The notes: generated from the letters alone by a model not told the origin. 64,000 nucleotides of DNA from JBCCFK01 sp965262315 (GCA_965262315.1 CBDHFJ010000023.1:1-64000); one strand, 5' to 3'; shown: positions 9,511 through 18,222, numbered from the stretch's first letter. Translations and numbers: made by a program.

Positions 9511-10787
9511 GGGACCTCCGGGGGATCGTCGGGCGATTCCTCGCCGAGCAGCTGATCCCGGAACTCTGGCCCGGTGTCGAGTCGCTCGCGCGTGAACGCA
9601 GTGTCGGTGTCCAGGGGCGGCAGACCCAGGATGGGACGACGGTAACGCTTCAGTGCGGCCAGGCCGACGATCACGATGATCGCGCCCACGACGGAGAAGC
9701 TGATCAGTGCCGGGTCCGGGTCGTCGATGAAGCCCTCGAGGAAGATGATGGTGGACAAGGTCTCGATGGCGGCGAGCAGGACCACGAAGCGAACGAGCTG
9801 GCGGTCGGTCGCCTTCGAGCTCGCCCAGGACCCCAGCGGGGCCCCGAACGCCACCACCGGCGCTGCCGCCAACCACAGGCCGAAGAGGTCGAAGCGCCCG
9901 GGGTCCAGGCCGGGGTTTCGCGAGGTGGTGACCCGTTCTCCGCCGACCGACGTGACGTATTCGCCCGTCGGGTCGAGCCCGATGTCGAGCTGCCCGTCGA
10001 TCAGGCCGTAGAGCACGAACGCGGCCACCGACACCGACGCCATGACCACCACGCTCGTCGGCACGCCGACCCGGGGGCTGACGCCGACGATGACGACGAC
10101 CATCACGTAGATGAGCACATCGGCGCCGGATCCGGTCAGTGACGAGGCCAGCCCGCCCAGCACCGCGGCGATGACCAACCCGATCCACACCCGCGGCCCG
10201 GTCAGGGGGAACTCGGTCATGCGCTCGATGATGTGGGAGCGGTAGCCGAGCCAGACCACGACCGCCATCGCCGCGACGATCAGCGTGAACGTGACCTTGA
10301 CGTAGGCGCCGGGGAGTCGGCTCGGCCAGAACACCTCGTCGCCGCGACCCAACAGGACGGCCGACAGCACGAACGAGACGATCGCCACCGGGGCCGCGAC
10401 GGCGACCGCCCGCCACTCCACGGCCCGCCGGTTGATGATGATCGCGGCGGACGCCGCGGTCATCCCGATCGCCTGGATGCACAGCGAGAACGAGCGGGCC
10501 ACCTCGGCCGGGATGTCCAGCACCTTGGTGAAGACGGGGAAGGCGACCGCGCCACCGCCCTGCGGGGTCGAGCCGGCCACGAAGCTGCCGAAGACCATGG
10601 TCAGCGCGGACGCCCACTGGTCGCTGACCCGCCCCCAGTGCCCCGCGGCGGTCACGTAGATCAACCACACCGCGAGCACGCCGAAGGAGACGCCCAGGGC
10701 CTGACGGCTCCGTTTGGTGCTGGTGGACTGCCGTGCGGCACGTCCGGCGGCCACGACGGCGTCGAAGCCGGCGTCGCGCCCGGTCAC
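9507..10787 (-). CDS. TauE/SafE-type (sulfite exporter family) permease
   Basis: A 426-residue polytopic membrane protein with about eight hydrophobic segments. The half-motifs GSFVAGSTPQGGGAVAFP and GGLASSLTGSGAD are the paired GG-containing repeats of the TauE/SafE fold, which moves sulfite, sulfoacetate or other organic anions. About 60 hydrophilic residues follow the last membrane segment, ending in DDPPEVP, and could face the kinase. The GTG start (10787) overlaps the stop of the upstream gene (GTGA), and its own stop overlaps the kinase start. The substrate is unknown. Confidence 0.85.
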   Translation of the reverse strand: MTGRDAGFDAVVAAGRAARQSTSTKRSRQALGVSFGVLAVWLIYVTAAGHWGRVSDQWASALTMVFGSFVAGSTPQGGGAVAFPVFTKVLDIPAEVARSFSLCIQAIGMTAASAAIIINRRAVEWRAVAVAAPVAIVSFVLSAVLLGRGDEVFWPSRLPGAYVKVTFTLIVAAMAVVVWLGYRSHIIERMTEFPLTGPRVWIGLVIAAVLGGLASSLTGSGADVLIYVMVVVIVGVSPRVGVPTSVVVMASVSVAAFVLYGLIDGQLDIGLDPTGEYVTSVGGERVTTSRNPGLDPGRFDLFGLWLAAAPVVAFGAPLGSWASSKATDRQLVRFVVLLAAIETLSTIIFLEGFIDDPDPALISFSVVGAIIVIVGLAALKRYRRPILGLPPLDTDTAFTRERLDTGPEFRDQLLGEESPDDPPEVP

Positions 10788-11233
10788 AGCAGGCGCCCGC
10801 CCCGGAAGCGCCAGCGGATGAACAGCACACGCATCGGCCCGTTGGCCACGAGCCAGATCAGGACCCAGGTGGTGGCGAAGTGGGTGATGAAGGCGCCGAC
10901 CGGCACGTCCCCGACGTCCCACGGCAGGCCGGCGCCCAGGAGCAGTGCGACCACGATGCCCTCGGGCACACCGGTGATCAGGCCGAACAGCGTGGGCCAG
11001 TCCTTCTCCCACCGATACTGCTGCAGCGCGTGGTACAGCAGTTCCCAGGCGACACCGACCACGACGACGAGGACCAGCGCCCCGAAGGCGAGTCGGTAGA
11101 CGTCACCGGTGGTGGCCTCGGGGTCCGACATCATCCCGGCGAGCGCCGGCCCGATGATGAGCGTCCACAGCACACCGACGGTGGCGACCAGGAAGATGCG
11201 GGTCTGGATGCGGCCGATGATGGTGGGCGTCAT
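10784..11233 (-). CDS. Small integral membrane protein of the flavoprotein/permease operon
   Basis: A 149-residue protein with about four transmembrane segments (starting MTPTIIGRIQTRIFLV; later ALVLVVVVGVAWELLYHAL and VPVGAFITHFATTWVLIWL). No family recognised. The ATG overlaps the flavoprotein stop (ATGA) and its stop overlaps the permease start (GTGA), so all are likely made together. Histidines in or near membrane helices (LLYHAL, ITHFATT) could bind heme or metal, but this is only a possibility. It may be the membrane anchor or electron partner of the flavoprotein. Confidence 0.75.
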   Translation of the reverse strand: MTPTIIGRIQTRIFLVATVGVLWTLIIGPALAGMMSDPEATTGDVYRLAFGALVLVVVVGVAWELLYHALQQYRWEKDWPTLFGLITGVPEGIVVALLLGAGLPWDVGDVPVGAFITHFATTWVLIWLVANGPMRVLFIRWRFRGGRLL

Positions 11234-12786
11234 GGCTGCTTGTTCCTCGCCCACTTGAGCCACTGGCTCACCGACCGGGCCGTCCCGATCTTGCGGCCGA
11301 GGCCCTGCTCGGCGAGGTCGTCGGCGATGCGCTGGGCGGCGTACTGGAGCCCGAGGAAGCTGTCGACGCCGGCGTAGTACCCACCCAGGGTCATCGAACC
11401 GGAGGCGTAGACCCGCCCGGCCCCGTTGGCCGTCCCCCGCACCTCGAAGTGCCGTTCGACGTCCAGGCGCCCCTTCGGGTTCTTGCCCGCCTCGGTGTGC
11501 TGCAGCAGGTCCGCCATCAGGCGGTGGTTCTCGATGTTCGACTCCAGCCCGGTGGCGTCGATGATGAACTGCGCGTCGATGTTGGTCACGTCGCCCGAGC
11601 GGGCCGTCACCGTGGTCCGGATGGCGCTCCCGTCGGCGGTGGGCTCGACCGACGACACCGAGCCGATCGCCTGCTGGTAGAAGCCCGCCTTCTTGCCGCG
11701 TGCGAGCTGCTGCTGCCAGTCCTTGCGGGGGGCGGTGTTCGTGCCGCCCATCTGGTCGAGCAGTTCGCCGCGAGCGTCGCCCTCGAGCGCCTCCATGGCG
11801 TACCGGAGCTGGCCGCCCCAGGCGGCCTTGGGGAAGTTGAACGCCTGGTAGGCGAAGCCGTCCTTGCCGGGCCGCTTCCACGTGGCCTTGTCGCCCTGGG
11901 GTTCGGCGACGTAGTTGCGGAAGAGGTGGACGACCCGGGTCTGGGCGCCGGCCTCCCGATCGTCGAGCAGGCGCTGGAGCACCCGGGACCCGACGATGCC
12001 GCTGCCGCGGACGAGGACCGTGCAGGGGCGGGTGCGGCACTCGGCATAGACGTGGTCGTGGGGCTCGTACGCGTTGACCACACGGCCGTAGTCACCGGTG
12101 CGTTCCCGGTATTCCTGGAGATCGGCGAGGAACTGGACGCCCGGATAGCCGACCGCGATGTGGACGAAGTTGGTGCGGTAGGCCCGACGTTTCGGGCCCT
12201 GCCCCTGCGGCTCGGGCGTGTGGATCACGAAATAGCCGCCGCCATGACGCTTGCGGACCATGCGGGCGAACCCGAGGCGCAGCATCTCCAGCCAGCCGAT
12301 TCGGGCGGCTTCGCGTTCGACGGACTCGTAGACCTGCCCGGCCCGTGGCGTGAAGTACTCGGCCAGGATGGGCTCGGTGGCGACCTGCCAGACCGCCCGG
12401 GGGCTCTTGTCGGCCCACGCCTCGCGCAGCGCGTAGCTGGGAAAGCCCCAGATGTTGTCCATCACCGACCCGGCGTCGGAGCGCAGCCGTTCGTGCCGGG
12501 GGATCTGGGAGTTGGTGGCCAGGTACTCGTACGTGGCGCTGGGGACGGTGTTGTCGCCGAGCACCCGGATCTGGTCGGTCCGGAGCCCGGCGATGCGAAG
12601 GGTGTCGGCCAGGGCGAACGATCCGAGGCCACCGCCGATCGAGACCAGCCCGGCGTCCTCGACGGGGATACCGGCTCCGGCGACCGCCTCGTCGGTCCAC
12701 ACGGAGGTGTTGACCAGCGCGTCGGTCAGATCGCCGCTTCCTGTGACCGGCACGCTGCCGACCCCGACCTGTGTCGGATCCGTCAT
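11230..12786 (-). CDS. FAD/NAD(P)-binding oxidoreductase, first gene of a five-gene operon
   Basis: A 518-residue protein. A dinucleotide-binding motif (SIGGGLGSFALAD) lies near residue 50, a second one (VRGSGIVGSRVLQRLL) in the middle, and IIDATGLES near residue 415, the ATG-type motif of flavoprotein oxidoreductases and monooxygenases. There is no signal peptide. The closest resemblance is to two-dinucleotide-domain flavoproteins of the lysine/ornithine-monooxygenase type, but no specific enzyme is recognised. The ATG at 12786 begins the transcript unit, divergent from ftsY, with a 132-nt spacer. The following four genes each overlap the previous stop by 4 nt. Confidence 0.75.
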   Translation of the reverse strand: MTDPTQVGVGSVPVTGSGDLTDALVNTSVWTDEAVAGAGIPVEDAGLVSIGGGLGSFALADTLRIAGLRTDQIRVLGDNTVPSATYEYLATNSQIPRHERLRSDAGSVMDNIWGFPSYALREAWADKSPRAVWQVATEPILAEYFTPRAGQVYESVEREAARIGWLEMLRLGFARMVRKRHGGGYFVIHTPEPQGQGPKRRAYRTNFVHIAVGYPGVQFLADLQEYRERTGDYGRVVNAYEPHDHVYAECRTRPCTVLVRGSGIVGSRVLQRLLDDREAGAQTRVVHLFRNYVAEPQGDKATWKRPGKDGFAYQAFNFPKAAWGGQLRYAMEALEGDARGELLDQMGGTNTAPRKDWQQQLARGKKAGFYQQAIGSVSSVEPTADGSAIRTTVTARSGDVTNIDAQFIIDATGLESNIENHRLMADLLQHTEAGKNPKGRLDVERHFEVRGTANGAGRVYASGSMTLGGYYAGVDSFLGLQYAAQRIADDLAEQGLGRKIGTARSVSQWLKWARNKQP

Positions 12787-12902
12787 CGGTCCTGATCACC
12801 GCCTCGTGCCCAGCCCACGTGCGAAAGGTAGACGGTTGCCGGCGCTTGCGTCCAAAACCAGCCTGGGTCGCTCGGTACTGTCACCTTTGCCCGCGGACCC
12901 CT

Positions 12903-12908
12903 TAGGGT
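12903..12908 (+). promoter_or_regulatory. Putative -10 box (TAGGGT) for ftsY
   Basis: TAGGGT ends 10 nt before the ftsY ATG, which would give a very short leader. No ribosome binding site precedes the start. A second candidate, TACTGT, lies about 25 nt further upstream. Confidence 0.4.
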
Positions 12909-12918
12909 TTGGGGCGTC

Positions 12919-14031
12919 ATGGAAGTTGTCATTCTCATCATCGTCCTGGCCATCGTCGTCATCGGCGGCGGCATCGCGGCCTTCATGCACGGTCGGAGCA
13001 CTCCGACCATCGAGCCGCCCACCCGGCCGGTACCCACGAAGGCGCCCACGCCGACCACCGATGCCCTCGACACGCTCGAGCCGGACGTCGTCGAGCCCGA
13101 GGTCGTCCCCGAGCCGGAACCCGAACCGGAACCGGAACCGGCGACCTTCCGTGAGCGACTGGCCAAGGCCCGGGGGGCGCTGGCCGGCTACTTCGGGTCC
13201 ATCCTGTCGCGCGGCGTGGATGCCGAGACCTGGGACGAACTCGAGGAGTTGCTGATCAAGGCGGACGTGGGCGTGCCGGTCACCATGGAGGTGCTCGACG
13301 AGCTCCGTGCCGAGGCCAAGGCCGACAACATCACCGAGTCCGCCGAACTGGTCGAGCGCCTCAAGGCGAGGATGAAGGAGCGCCTCGGTGGCCACGACCT
13401 CACGCTCGCCGCGGACGGCGATCCCGCGATCTGGCTGTTCGTCGGCGTGAACGGTGTCGGCAAGACCACCACGATCGGCAAGTTGGCCAAGCGCGAGCAG
13501 ACCGACGGCCGCAGCGTCGTGCTCGCCGCCGGCGACACCTTCCGGGCCGCCGCGGCCGAGCAGCTCGAGATGTGGGCCGACCGCGCCGGGGCCGCCATCG
13601 TGCGCGCCGACGAGGGCGCAGACCCCAGCTCGGTGATCTTCGACGGGGTGCAGCACGCGGCCGCCCAGGGCGCCGACCTGGTGATGGCCGACACCGCCGG
13701 GCGCCTCCACACCAAGACCAACCTCATGGAGGAGCTCCGGAAGGTTCGTCGGGTCGCCGAGAAGGAGGCGGGCACGGTGACCGAGGTGCTCCTCGTCATC
13801 GACGCCACCACCGGCCAGAACGGCCTGACCCAGGCCAGGCAGTTCACCGAGGCGGTCGAGGTCACCGGCGTGGTGCTGACCAAGCTCGACGGCTCGGCCC
13901 GAGGCGGCATCGTGGTGGCGATCCAGACCGAACTCGGCATCCCCGTCAAGCTCGTGGGCCTGGGCGAAGGCGCGGACGACCTCATCGTCTTCGACGCCGA
14001 CGAGTTCGTCGACGCCCTGTTCGCCGCCTGA
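12919..14031 (+). CDS. ftsY: Signal recognition particle receptor FtsY
   Basis: A 370-residue protein with an N-terminal membrane segment (VVILIIVLAIVVIGGG), an acidic Glu/Pro linker (repeated EPEPE) typical of the actinobacterial A domain, then the NG GTPase domain. Motifs: G1 GVNGVGKTTTIGK, DTFRAAAAEQL, G3 DTAGR, G4 TKLDGSARGG and the closing GEGADDLIVFDADEFVDALF. It docks SRP-ribosome complexes to the Sec translocon. ffh lies just downstream, separated by a 71-residue protein. Confidence 0.97.
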   Translation: MEVVILIIVLAIVVIGGGIAAFMHGRSTPTIEPPTRPVPTKAPTPTTDALDTLEPDVVEPEVVPEPEPEPEPEPATFRERLAKARGALAGYFGSILSRGVDAETWDELEELLIKADVGVPVTMEVLDELRAEAKADNITESAELVERLKARMKERLGGHDLTLAADGDPAIWLFVGVNGVGKTTTIGKLAKREQTDGRSVVLAAGDTFRAAAAEQLEMWADRAGAAIVRADEGADPSSVIFDGVQHAAAQGADLVMADTAGRLHTKTNLMEELRKVRRVAEKEAGTVTEVLLVIDATTGQNGLTQARQFTEAVEVTGVVLTKLDGSARGGIVVAIQTELGIPVKLVGLGEGADDLIVFDADEFVDALFAA

Positions 14032-14059
14032 GCAACCCGGAACCCGAGGAGAGACACCC

Positions 14060-14275
14060 ATGGGATACGACCCGCCCGGACTCGAGCAACGCCCCGACGA
14101 CGCCACCCTTGCCGGCTTCGGGTCGCTGATGGGTGGCGCAAACACCCCGGCCCCGGGGTTCGTCAAGACTGCGATCGCGCTGCCGTTCCAGCTGCTGAAG
14201 CTGGTGCTCTCGCTGCCGATGCGCCTGTTGCGCCTGCCCGGGCGCCTCTTCAAACGTGGTGGCGGCGACCGCTGA
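14060..14275 (+). CDS. 71-residue protein of unknown function between ftsY and ffh
   Basis: An ATG preceded by GAGGAGAGACACCC, a good ribosome binding site. The N-terminal half is polar with Gly/Pro. The second half (VKTAIALPFQLLKLVLSLP, then MRLLRLPGRLFKRGGG) alternates hydrophobic and Arg/Lys residues and looks like an amphipathic or peripheral membrane helix. No family recognised. It lies 28 nt after ftsY and 54 nt before ffh on the same strand, so it is likely co-transcribed with the targeting GTPases. Confidence 0.7.
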   Translation: MGYDPPGLEQRPDDATLAGFGSLMGGANTPAPGFVKTAIALPFQLLKLVLSLPMRLLRLPGRLFKRGGGDR

Positions 14276-14329
14276 CCGGCCGGGCCACGCCGGTACCATC
14301 GAAGGTCATCACCTGACGAGGGACACCTG

Positions 14330-15793
14330 ATGTTCGAGTCACTTTCCGATCGTTTCGAGGGAATCTTCGGTCGCCTGCGCGGCAAGGGCCGTCTGTCCGA
14401 GGAGGACATCGACGAGGTCCTGCGCGAGATCCGGCTGGCCCTGCTCGAGGCCGACGTCAACTTCGAGGTCGTCAAGGGGTTCCAGCAGCGGGTCAAGGAG
14501 CAGTGCCTGGGCGCCGAGATCCACAAGGCGCTGAACCCGGCCCAGCAGGTCATCAAGTTCGTCAACGACGAGCTGGTCGCTGCGCTCGGCGGCGAGACCA
14601 TGAACGTGGCCTTCGCGTCCAAGCCCCCCACCGTGATCCTCATGGCGGGTCTGCAGGGCGCCGGCAAGACCACCAACGCGGCCAAGCTCGCGAAGTGGGC
14701 GAAGGGCCAGGGTCGCAACCCGCTCCTGATCGGTGCCGACCTCCAGCGTCCCGCCGCCGTCGAGCAGCTCCGGACGCTCGGCCGCCAGATCGACGTCCCC
14801 GTCTTCTCCGAACCCTCCGATCCGGTCGAGGTCGCCCGCAAGGGCATGGAGGAGGCCGAGCGTCTGGGCCGCGACGTGGTCATCTGTGACACCGCCGGCC
14901 GCCTCGCCATCGACGAGGAGCTGATGCAGCAGGTCCGCGACATCAGCGACACCATCGAGCCGCACTACACGTTCCTGGTCATCGACGCGATGACGGGCCA
15001 GGACGCCGTCGGCGTGGCCGAGTCGTTCCACGAGCGTCTCGAACTCGACGGCGTCATCATGACCAAGCTCGACGGCGACGCCCGCGGCGGCGCGGCCCTG
15101 TCGGTCAAGGAGGTCGTGGGCCGCCCGATCGCGTTCGCGTCCACCGGTGAGAAGCTCGACGACTTCGAGCAGTTCCACCCCGACCGACTCGCCAGCCGCA
15201 TCCTGGGCATGGGCGACGTCCTCACCCTCATCGAGAAGGCCGAGGAGGCCTACGACCAGGACGAGGCCGAAGAAGCCGCCGCCAAGCTCCTCGAGGGCCA
15301 GTTCACGCTCGAGGACTTCCTCGTCCAGATGCAGCAGCTCAAGAAGATGGGGCCGCTCCAGAACCTCATGGGTCTCATGCCGGGCATGCCCAAGGAGGTC
15401 AAGGACGCCGAGATCGACGACAAGCACCTCGGACGTGTCGAGGCCATGATCACGTCGATGACCCCCGAGGAGCGGGTCAAGCCCGAGATCATCGACGGCT
15501 CACGCCGCAATCGCATCGCCAGCGGCTCGGGCACCAACCCCAGCGACGTCGCCAACCTCCTGAAGCAGTTCAAGGAGGTTCAGAAGCTCATGAAGAGCAT
15601 GGGCGGCCTGGGCACCAAGCGCATCAAGAAGAAGACGAAGAAGGCCAAGAAGAAGGGCCGAGGCGGCGGGCGCGTCACCGACTCCAAGAAGGCACGTTCG
15701 AAGGTGCCGTCCAAGCTCGAGCTGCCCCAGCTCGACGAGAACGGGGACCTCGATCTCTCCGCCTTCGGCGACTTCCCCGGGATGAAGCGCTGA
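14330..15793 (+). CDS. ffh: Signal recognition particle GTPase Ffh (SRP54)
   Basis: A 487-residue protein with N and G domains (QGAGKTTNAAKLAKW, ADLQRPAAVEQL, DTAGR, TKLDGDARGG) and a C-terminal M domain with Met-rich helices (LVQMQQLKKMGPLQNLMG, LMPGMPKE). The RNA-binding signature SGSGTNPSDVANLLKQF is present. A Lys-rich stretch (TKRIKKKTKKAKKKG) and an acidic tail follow. It binds signal sequences and the 4.5S/SRP RNA; no SRP RNA gene was recognised nearby. A TACCAT box at 14294-14299 may serve as its own -10. Confidence 0.97.
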   Translation: MFESLSDRFEGIFGRLRGKGRLSEEDIDEVLREIRLALLEADVNFEVVKGFQQRVKEQCLGAEIHKALNPAQQVIKFVNDELVAALGGETMNVAFASKPPTVILMAGLQGAGKTTNAAKLAKWAKGQGRNPLLIGADLQRPAAVEQLRTLGRQIDVPVFSEPSDPVEVARKGMEEAERLGRDVVICDTAGRLAIDEELMQQVRDISDTIEPHYTFLVIDAMTGQDAVGVAESFHERLELDGVIMTKLDGDARGGAALSVKEVVGRPIAFASTGEKLDDFEQFHPDRLASRILGMGDVLTLIEKAEEAYDQDEAEEAAAKLLEGQFTLEDFLVQMQQLKKMGPLQNLMGLMPGMPKEVKDAEIDDKHLGRVEAMITSMTPEERVKPEIIDGSRRNRIASGSGTNPSDVANLLKQFKEVQKLMKSMGGLGTKRIKKKTKKAKKKGRGGGRVTDSKKARSKVPSKLELPQLDENGDLDLSAFGDFPGMKR

Positions 15794-15921
15794 CCCCGGA
15801 GCGTCGAGGGTGTGAAATCGTCCGTTGTCCGGCAGACTAACTGCTGGCCAAAACGCGGTCGCCCCCGATCGCGCCGCAGTGGCCCACCGATCGCAGTACC
15901 GCACGAACCAAGGACATCAAC

Positions 15922-16290
15922 GTGGCAGTCAAGCTCCGCCTCATGCGGATGGGGAAGAAGAAGCAGCCGACCTACCGTGTGGTCGCCGCCGACGCCCGGT
16001 CGCCCCGCAACGGCCGATTCATCGAGATCGTCGGCACCTATGAGCCACGACGTGATCCGTCCGTCATCGAGATCGACAACGAGCGCGCCGTCCATTGGCT
16101 GCGCCATGGTGCCCAGCCGACCGAGCGTGTCGAGAAGCTGCTGAAGATCAGCGGTGCCTGGGAGGACTTCACCGGGCAGGCTCCCGCCGCGGTCGTCACC
16201 AAGGCCGCCAGCGCCGCCGAGTCGGCCCCGGTCGACGACGACGCCGCCGAGGATGCCTCCGAGGCCGCCGCCGGGGACGAGGAAGAATGA
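15922..16290 (+). CDS. rpsP: 30S ribosomal protein S16
   Basis: The first ~80 residues are canonical bS16 (AVKLRLMRMGKKKQPTYRVV, RFIEIVGTYEPR). A ~40-residue Ala/Glu-rich acidic tail follows, as is common in actinobacteria. The GTG start at 15922 gives the conserved AVKLRL N-terminus. The stop overlaps the next ATG (ATGA), starting the rpsP-khpA-rimM-trmD-rplS cluster. Confidence 0.96.
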   Translation: MAVKLRLMRMGKKKQPTYRVVAADARSPRNGRFIEIVGTYEPRRDPSVIEIDNERAVHWLRHGAQPTERVEKLLKISGAWEDFTGQAPAAVVTKAASAAESAPVDDDAAEDASEAAAGDEEE

Positions 16291-16541
16291 GCGACACCAC
16301 TGCTGAACATGCCACTGCCGTTCTGGAGCACGTGGTCAAGTCCGTGGTCGGTGACCCGGACGCCGTCAAGGTCAACGCCGATGCCGACGGTGACACCATC
16401 CAGCTGACCGTCGAGGTGGGGCCGGGTGACATGGGCCGAGTCATCGGCCGTCGCGGTCGCATCGCCAACGCCATTCGGACCGTGGTCCGGGCCGCCGGCG
16501 TGCGCGACGGTGTGAACGTCGACGTCGAGTTCCTCGACTGA
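16287..16541 (+). CDS. khpA: KH-domain RNA-binding protein KhpA
   Basis: An 84-residue single KH domain with the GxxG loop in VIGRRGRIANAIRT. The ATG overlaps the rpsP stop by 4 nt. KhpA proteins bind RNA broadly and, with KhpB, affect cell division and elongation in Gram-positives; the rpsP-khpA-rimM neighbourhood is conserved. The short acidic N-terminus matches the family length (75-85 residues). Confidence 0.92.
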   Translation: MSDTTAEHATAVLEHVVKSVVGDPDAVKVNADADGDTIQLTVEVGPGDMGRVIGRRGRIANAIRTVVRAAGVRDGVNVDVEFLD

Positions 16542-16542
16542 G

Positions 16543-17034
16543 TTGACCGCTCAGCCGCCGAGCGATCGCCTCGAGGTCGGCTCGATCGGCAAGGCCCACG
16601 GCCTGCGGGGCGAGGTCCAGGTCCGACTCACCACCGACCGCACCGAACGGCTCGATCCGGGCTCGGTGCTCTACCGCGACGACCATGCCATGGTCGTCGC
16701 GTCGTCGCGTCCGCACCAGACCAGCTGGCTCGTCCGGTTCGAAGGCGTCGACGACCGCACCGCAGCCGAGGCGCTGCGGGGCGTCGTCCTGCGGGCCGAC
16801 CCCATCGACGACCCCGACACCCTGTGGATCCACGAGCTGATCGGCGCCCGCATCGTGGAGACCGACGGCACCGAGCGAGGGGTCGTCGACGCCGTGCAGG
16901 ACAACCCCGCCAGCGATCTGCTGGTCACCGACGCCGGCGCGCTGGTGCCGCTGACCTTCGTGGTCGAGCTGTCCGACGGCATCGTCACCATCGACCCGCC
17001 GGCAGGCTTGTTCGACCTCCTCGACACGGACTGA
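16543..17034 (+). CDS. rimM: Ribosome maturation factor RimM
   Basis: A 163-residue protein with the N-terminal RimM signature VGSIGKAHGLRGEVQVRL and a PRC-barrel-like C-terminal half (LIGARIVETDGTERGVVDAV, VPLTFVVELSDG). It assists maturation of the 30S head together with S19. The start is TTG at 16543, one base after the khpA stop; no ATG or GTG in frame would keep the conserved N-terminus. Confidence 0.94.
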   Translation: MTAQPPSDRLEVGSIGKAHGLRGEVQVRLTTDRTERLDPGSVLYRDDHAMVVASSRPHQTSWLVRFEGVDDRTAAEALRGVVLRADPIDDPDTLWIHELIGARIVETDGTERGVVDAVQDNPASDLLVTDAGALVPLTFVVELSDGIVTIDPPAGLFDLLDTD

Positions 17035-17037
17035 CCC

Positions 17038-17757
17038 GTGCGCATCGACGTCTTCACCCTGTTCCCCGACCTGATCGACGGGTTCACGGCGGCGTCGATC
17101 ATGGGCCGTGCCCGCCGCGACGGGCTGCTCGACCTGCGTCTCCACGACCCTCGCGACCACACCACCGACAACCACCGCACGGTCGACGACACCCCATTCG
17201 GTGGCGGCGCGGGCATGGTGATGAAGCCCGAACCGATCTTCGCCTCGGTCGAGGCTGCCGAACCTCCCCGGCCCCTGCTGTTGCTCAGCCCCTCCGGTCG
17301 CCGGTTCGACCAGGCGTTCGCTGCCGAACTGGTGGCCGGTGACGGGTTCTCGCTGCTCTGCGGGCGTTACGAAGGCGTCGACCACCGAGTCCGGGATCAC
17401 CTGATCGATGGTGAGATCTCCATCGGCGACTACGTGCTGAGCGGGGGAGAGGTGGCTGCCCTCGCCGTGATCGAGGCCGTGACCCGTCTCGTCCCCGGCG
17501 TGATGGGCAACGACACCAGCGCGACCGACGAGTCGTTCAGCGACGGCCTCCTCGAGTATCCGCACTACACGCGGCCCTGGGAGTTCCGCGGCTGGGAGGC
17601 TCCCGAGGTGCTTCGTTCCGGCGACCACGCCCGGGTCGAGCGCTGGCGTCGGGCCCAGTCGCTCCGGCTCACCATCGACCGTCGCCCGGACCTCATCGAG
17701 GCCCGAGGAGGCCTCGACGACGCCGACCAGGCCCTGCTCGACGAGTTCGACTTGTGA
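17038..17757 (+). CDS. trmD: tRNA (guanine-N1-)-methyltransferase TrmD
   Basis: A 239-residue SPOUT methyltransferase: RIDVFTLFPDL start, DDTPFGGGAGMVMKPEP, the trefoil-knot SAM site LLCGRYEGVDHRV...DYVLSGGE, and GLLEYPHYTRP. It makes m1G37 in tRNA and prevents +1 frameshifting. The GTG start is 3 nt after the rimM stop. Confidence 0.97.
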   Translation: MRIDVFTLFPDLIDGFTAASIMGRARRDGLLDLRLHDPRDHTTDNHRTVDDTPFGGGAGMVMKPEPIFASVEAAEPPRPLLLLSPSGRRFDQAFAAELVAGDGFSLLCGRYEGVDHRVRDHLIDGEISIGDYVLSGGEVAALAVIEAVTRLVPGVMGNDTSATDESFSDGLLEYPHYTRPWEFRGWEAPEVLRSGDHARVERWRRAQSLRLTIDRRPDLIEARGGLDDADQALLDEFDL

Positions 17758-17791
17758 GCCTGCGCCGGTTGGCGGTCTGCAGCACACCCCC

Positions 17792-17797
17792 TATCCT
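17792..17797 (+). promoter_or_regulatory. Putative -10 box (TATCCT) for rplS
   Basis: TATCCT lies in the 93-nt trmD-rplS gap, 53 nt before the rplS ATG. It would allow rplS to be expressed separately from the upstream cluster. No clear -35 is seen. Confidence 0.35.
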
Positions 17798-17850
17798 GGC
17801 TGGGTCCCCGACGGCCGCCGGCCGTGTCCCACCGTCTCGAGGAGCTGGAC

Positions 17851-18195
17851 ATGAACCCCACCGATCTGGTCGACAAGGCCAGCTTGCGTGACGACATTCC
17901 GGAATTCGCACCCGGTGACACCGTCAAGGTCCACGTCCGCGTGACCGAGGGCAACCGTGAGCGCGTCCAGGTCTTCGAAGGCGCCGTCATCGCCCGCCAG
18001 GGCAGCGGCATCCGCGAGACGTTCACCGTCCGCAAGGTCAGCTTCGGCGTCGGCGTCGAGCGCACCTTCCCGGTCCACACCCCGATCATCGACAAGATCG
18101 AGCGGGTGACCCGAGGCGACGTCCGCCGAGCGAAGCTGTACTACCAGCGCGACCGCATCGGCAAGCGCGCCAAGATCAAGGAAAAGCGCGACTAG
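17851..18195 (+). CDS. rplS: 50S ribosomal protein L19
   Basis: A 114-residue protein matching bL19 throughout: DIPEFAPGDTVKVHVRVTEG, RVQVFEGAVIARQG, ETFTVRKVSFGVGVERTFP and the basic end RRAKLYYQRDRIGKRAKIKE. The ATG at 17851 has GAGGAG 7 nt upstream; the in-frame GTG at 17824 would add nine residues not found in the family. Confidence 0.97.
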   Translation: MNPTDLVDKASLRDDIPEFAPGDTVKVHVRVTEGNRERVQVFEGAVIARQGSGIRETFTVRKVSFGVGVERTFPVHTPIIDKIERVTRGDVRRAKLYYQRDRIGKRAKIKEKRD

Positions 18196-18203
18196 CTCTC
18201 GGG

Positions 18204-18222
18204 GCGAAACCAGAGGTTTCGC
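18204..18222 (+). terminator. Stem-loop after rplS
   Basis: GCGAAACC / GGTTTCGC form an 8-bp perfect stem with an AGA loop 8 nt after the rplS stop. There is no following T-run. It marks the end of the rpsP-rplS cluster. Confidence 0.5.

Noticed and set aside
9511..10830. Upstream extension of the kinase frame to 10830
   Set aside because: The extension is an Arg/Gly-rich mirror of the permease gene; the kinase fold begins at the GTG at 9510, which also overlaps the permease stop.
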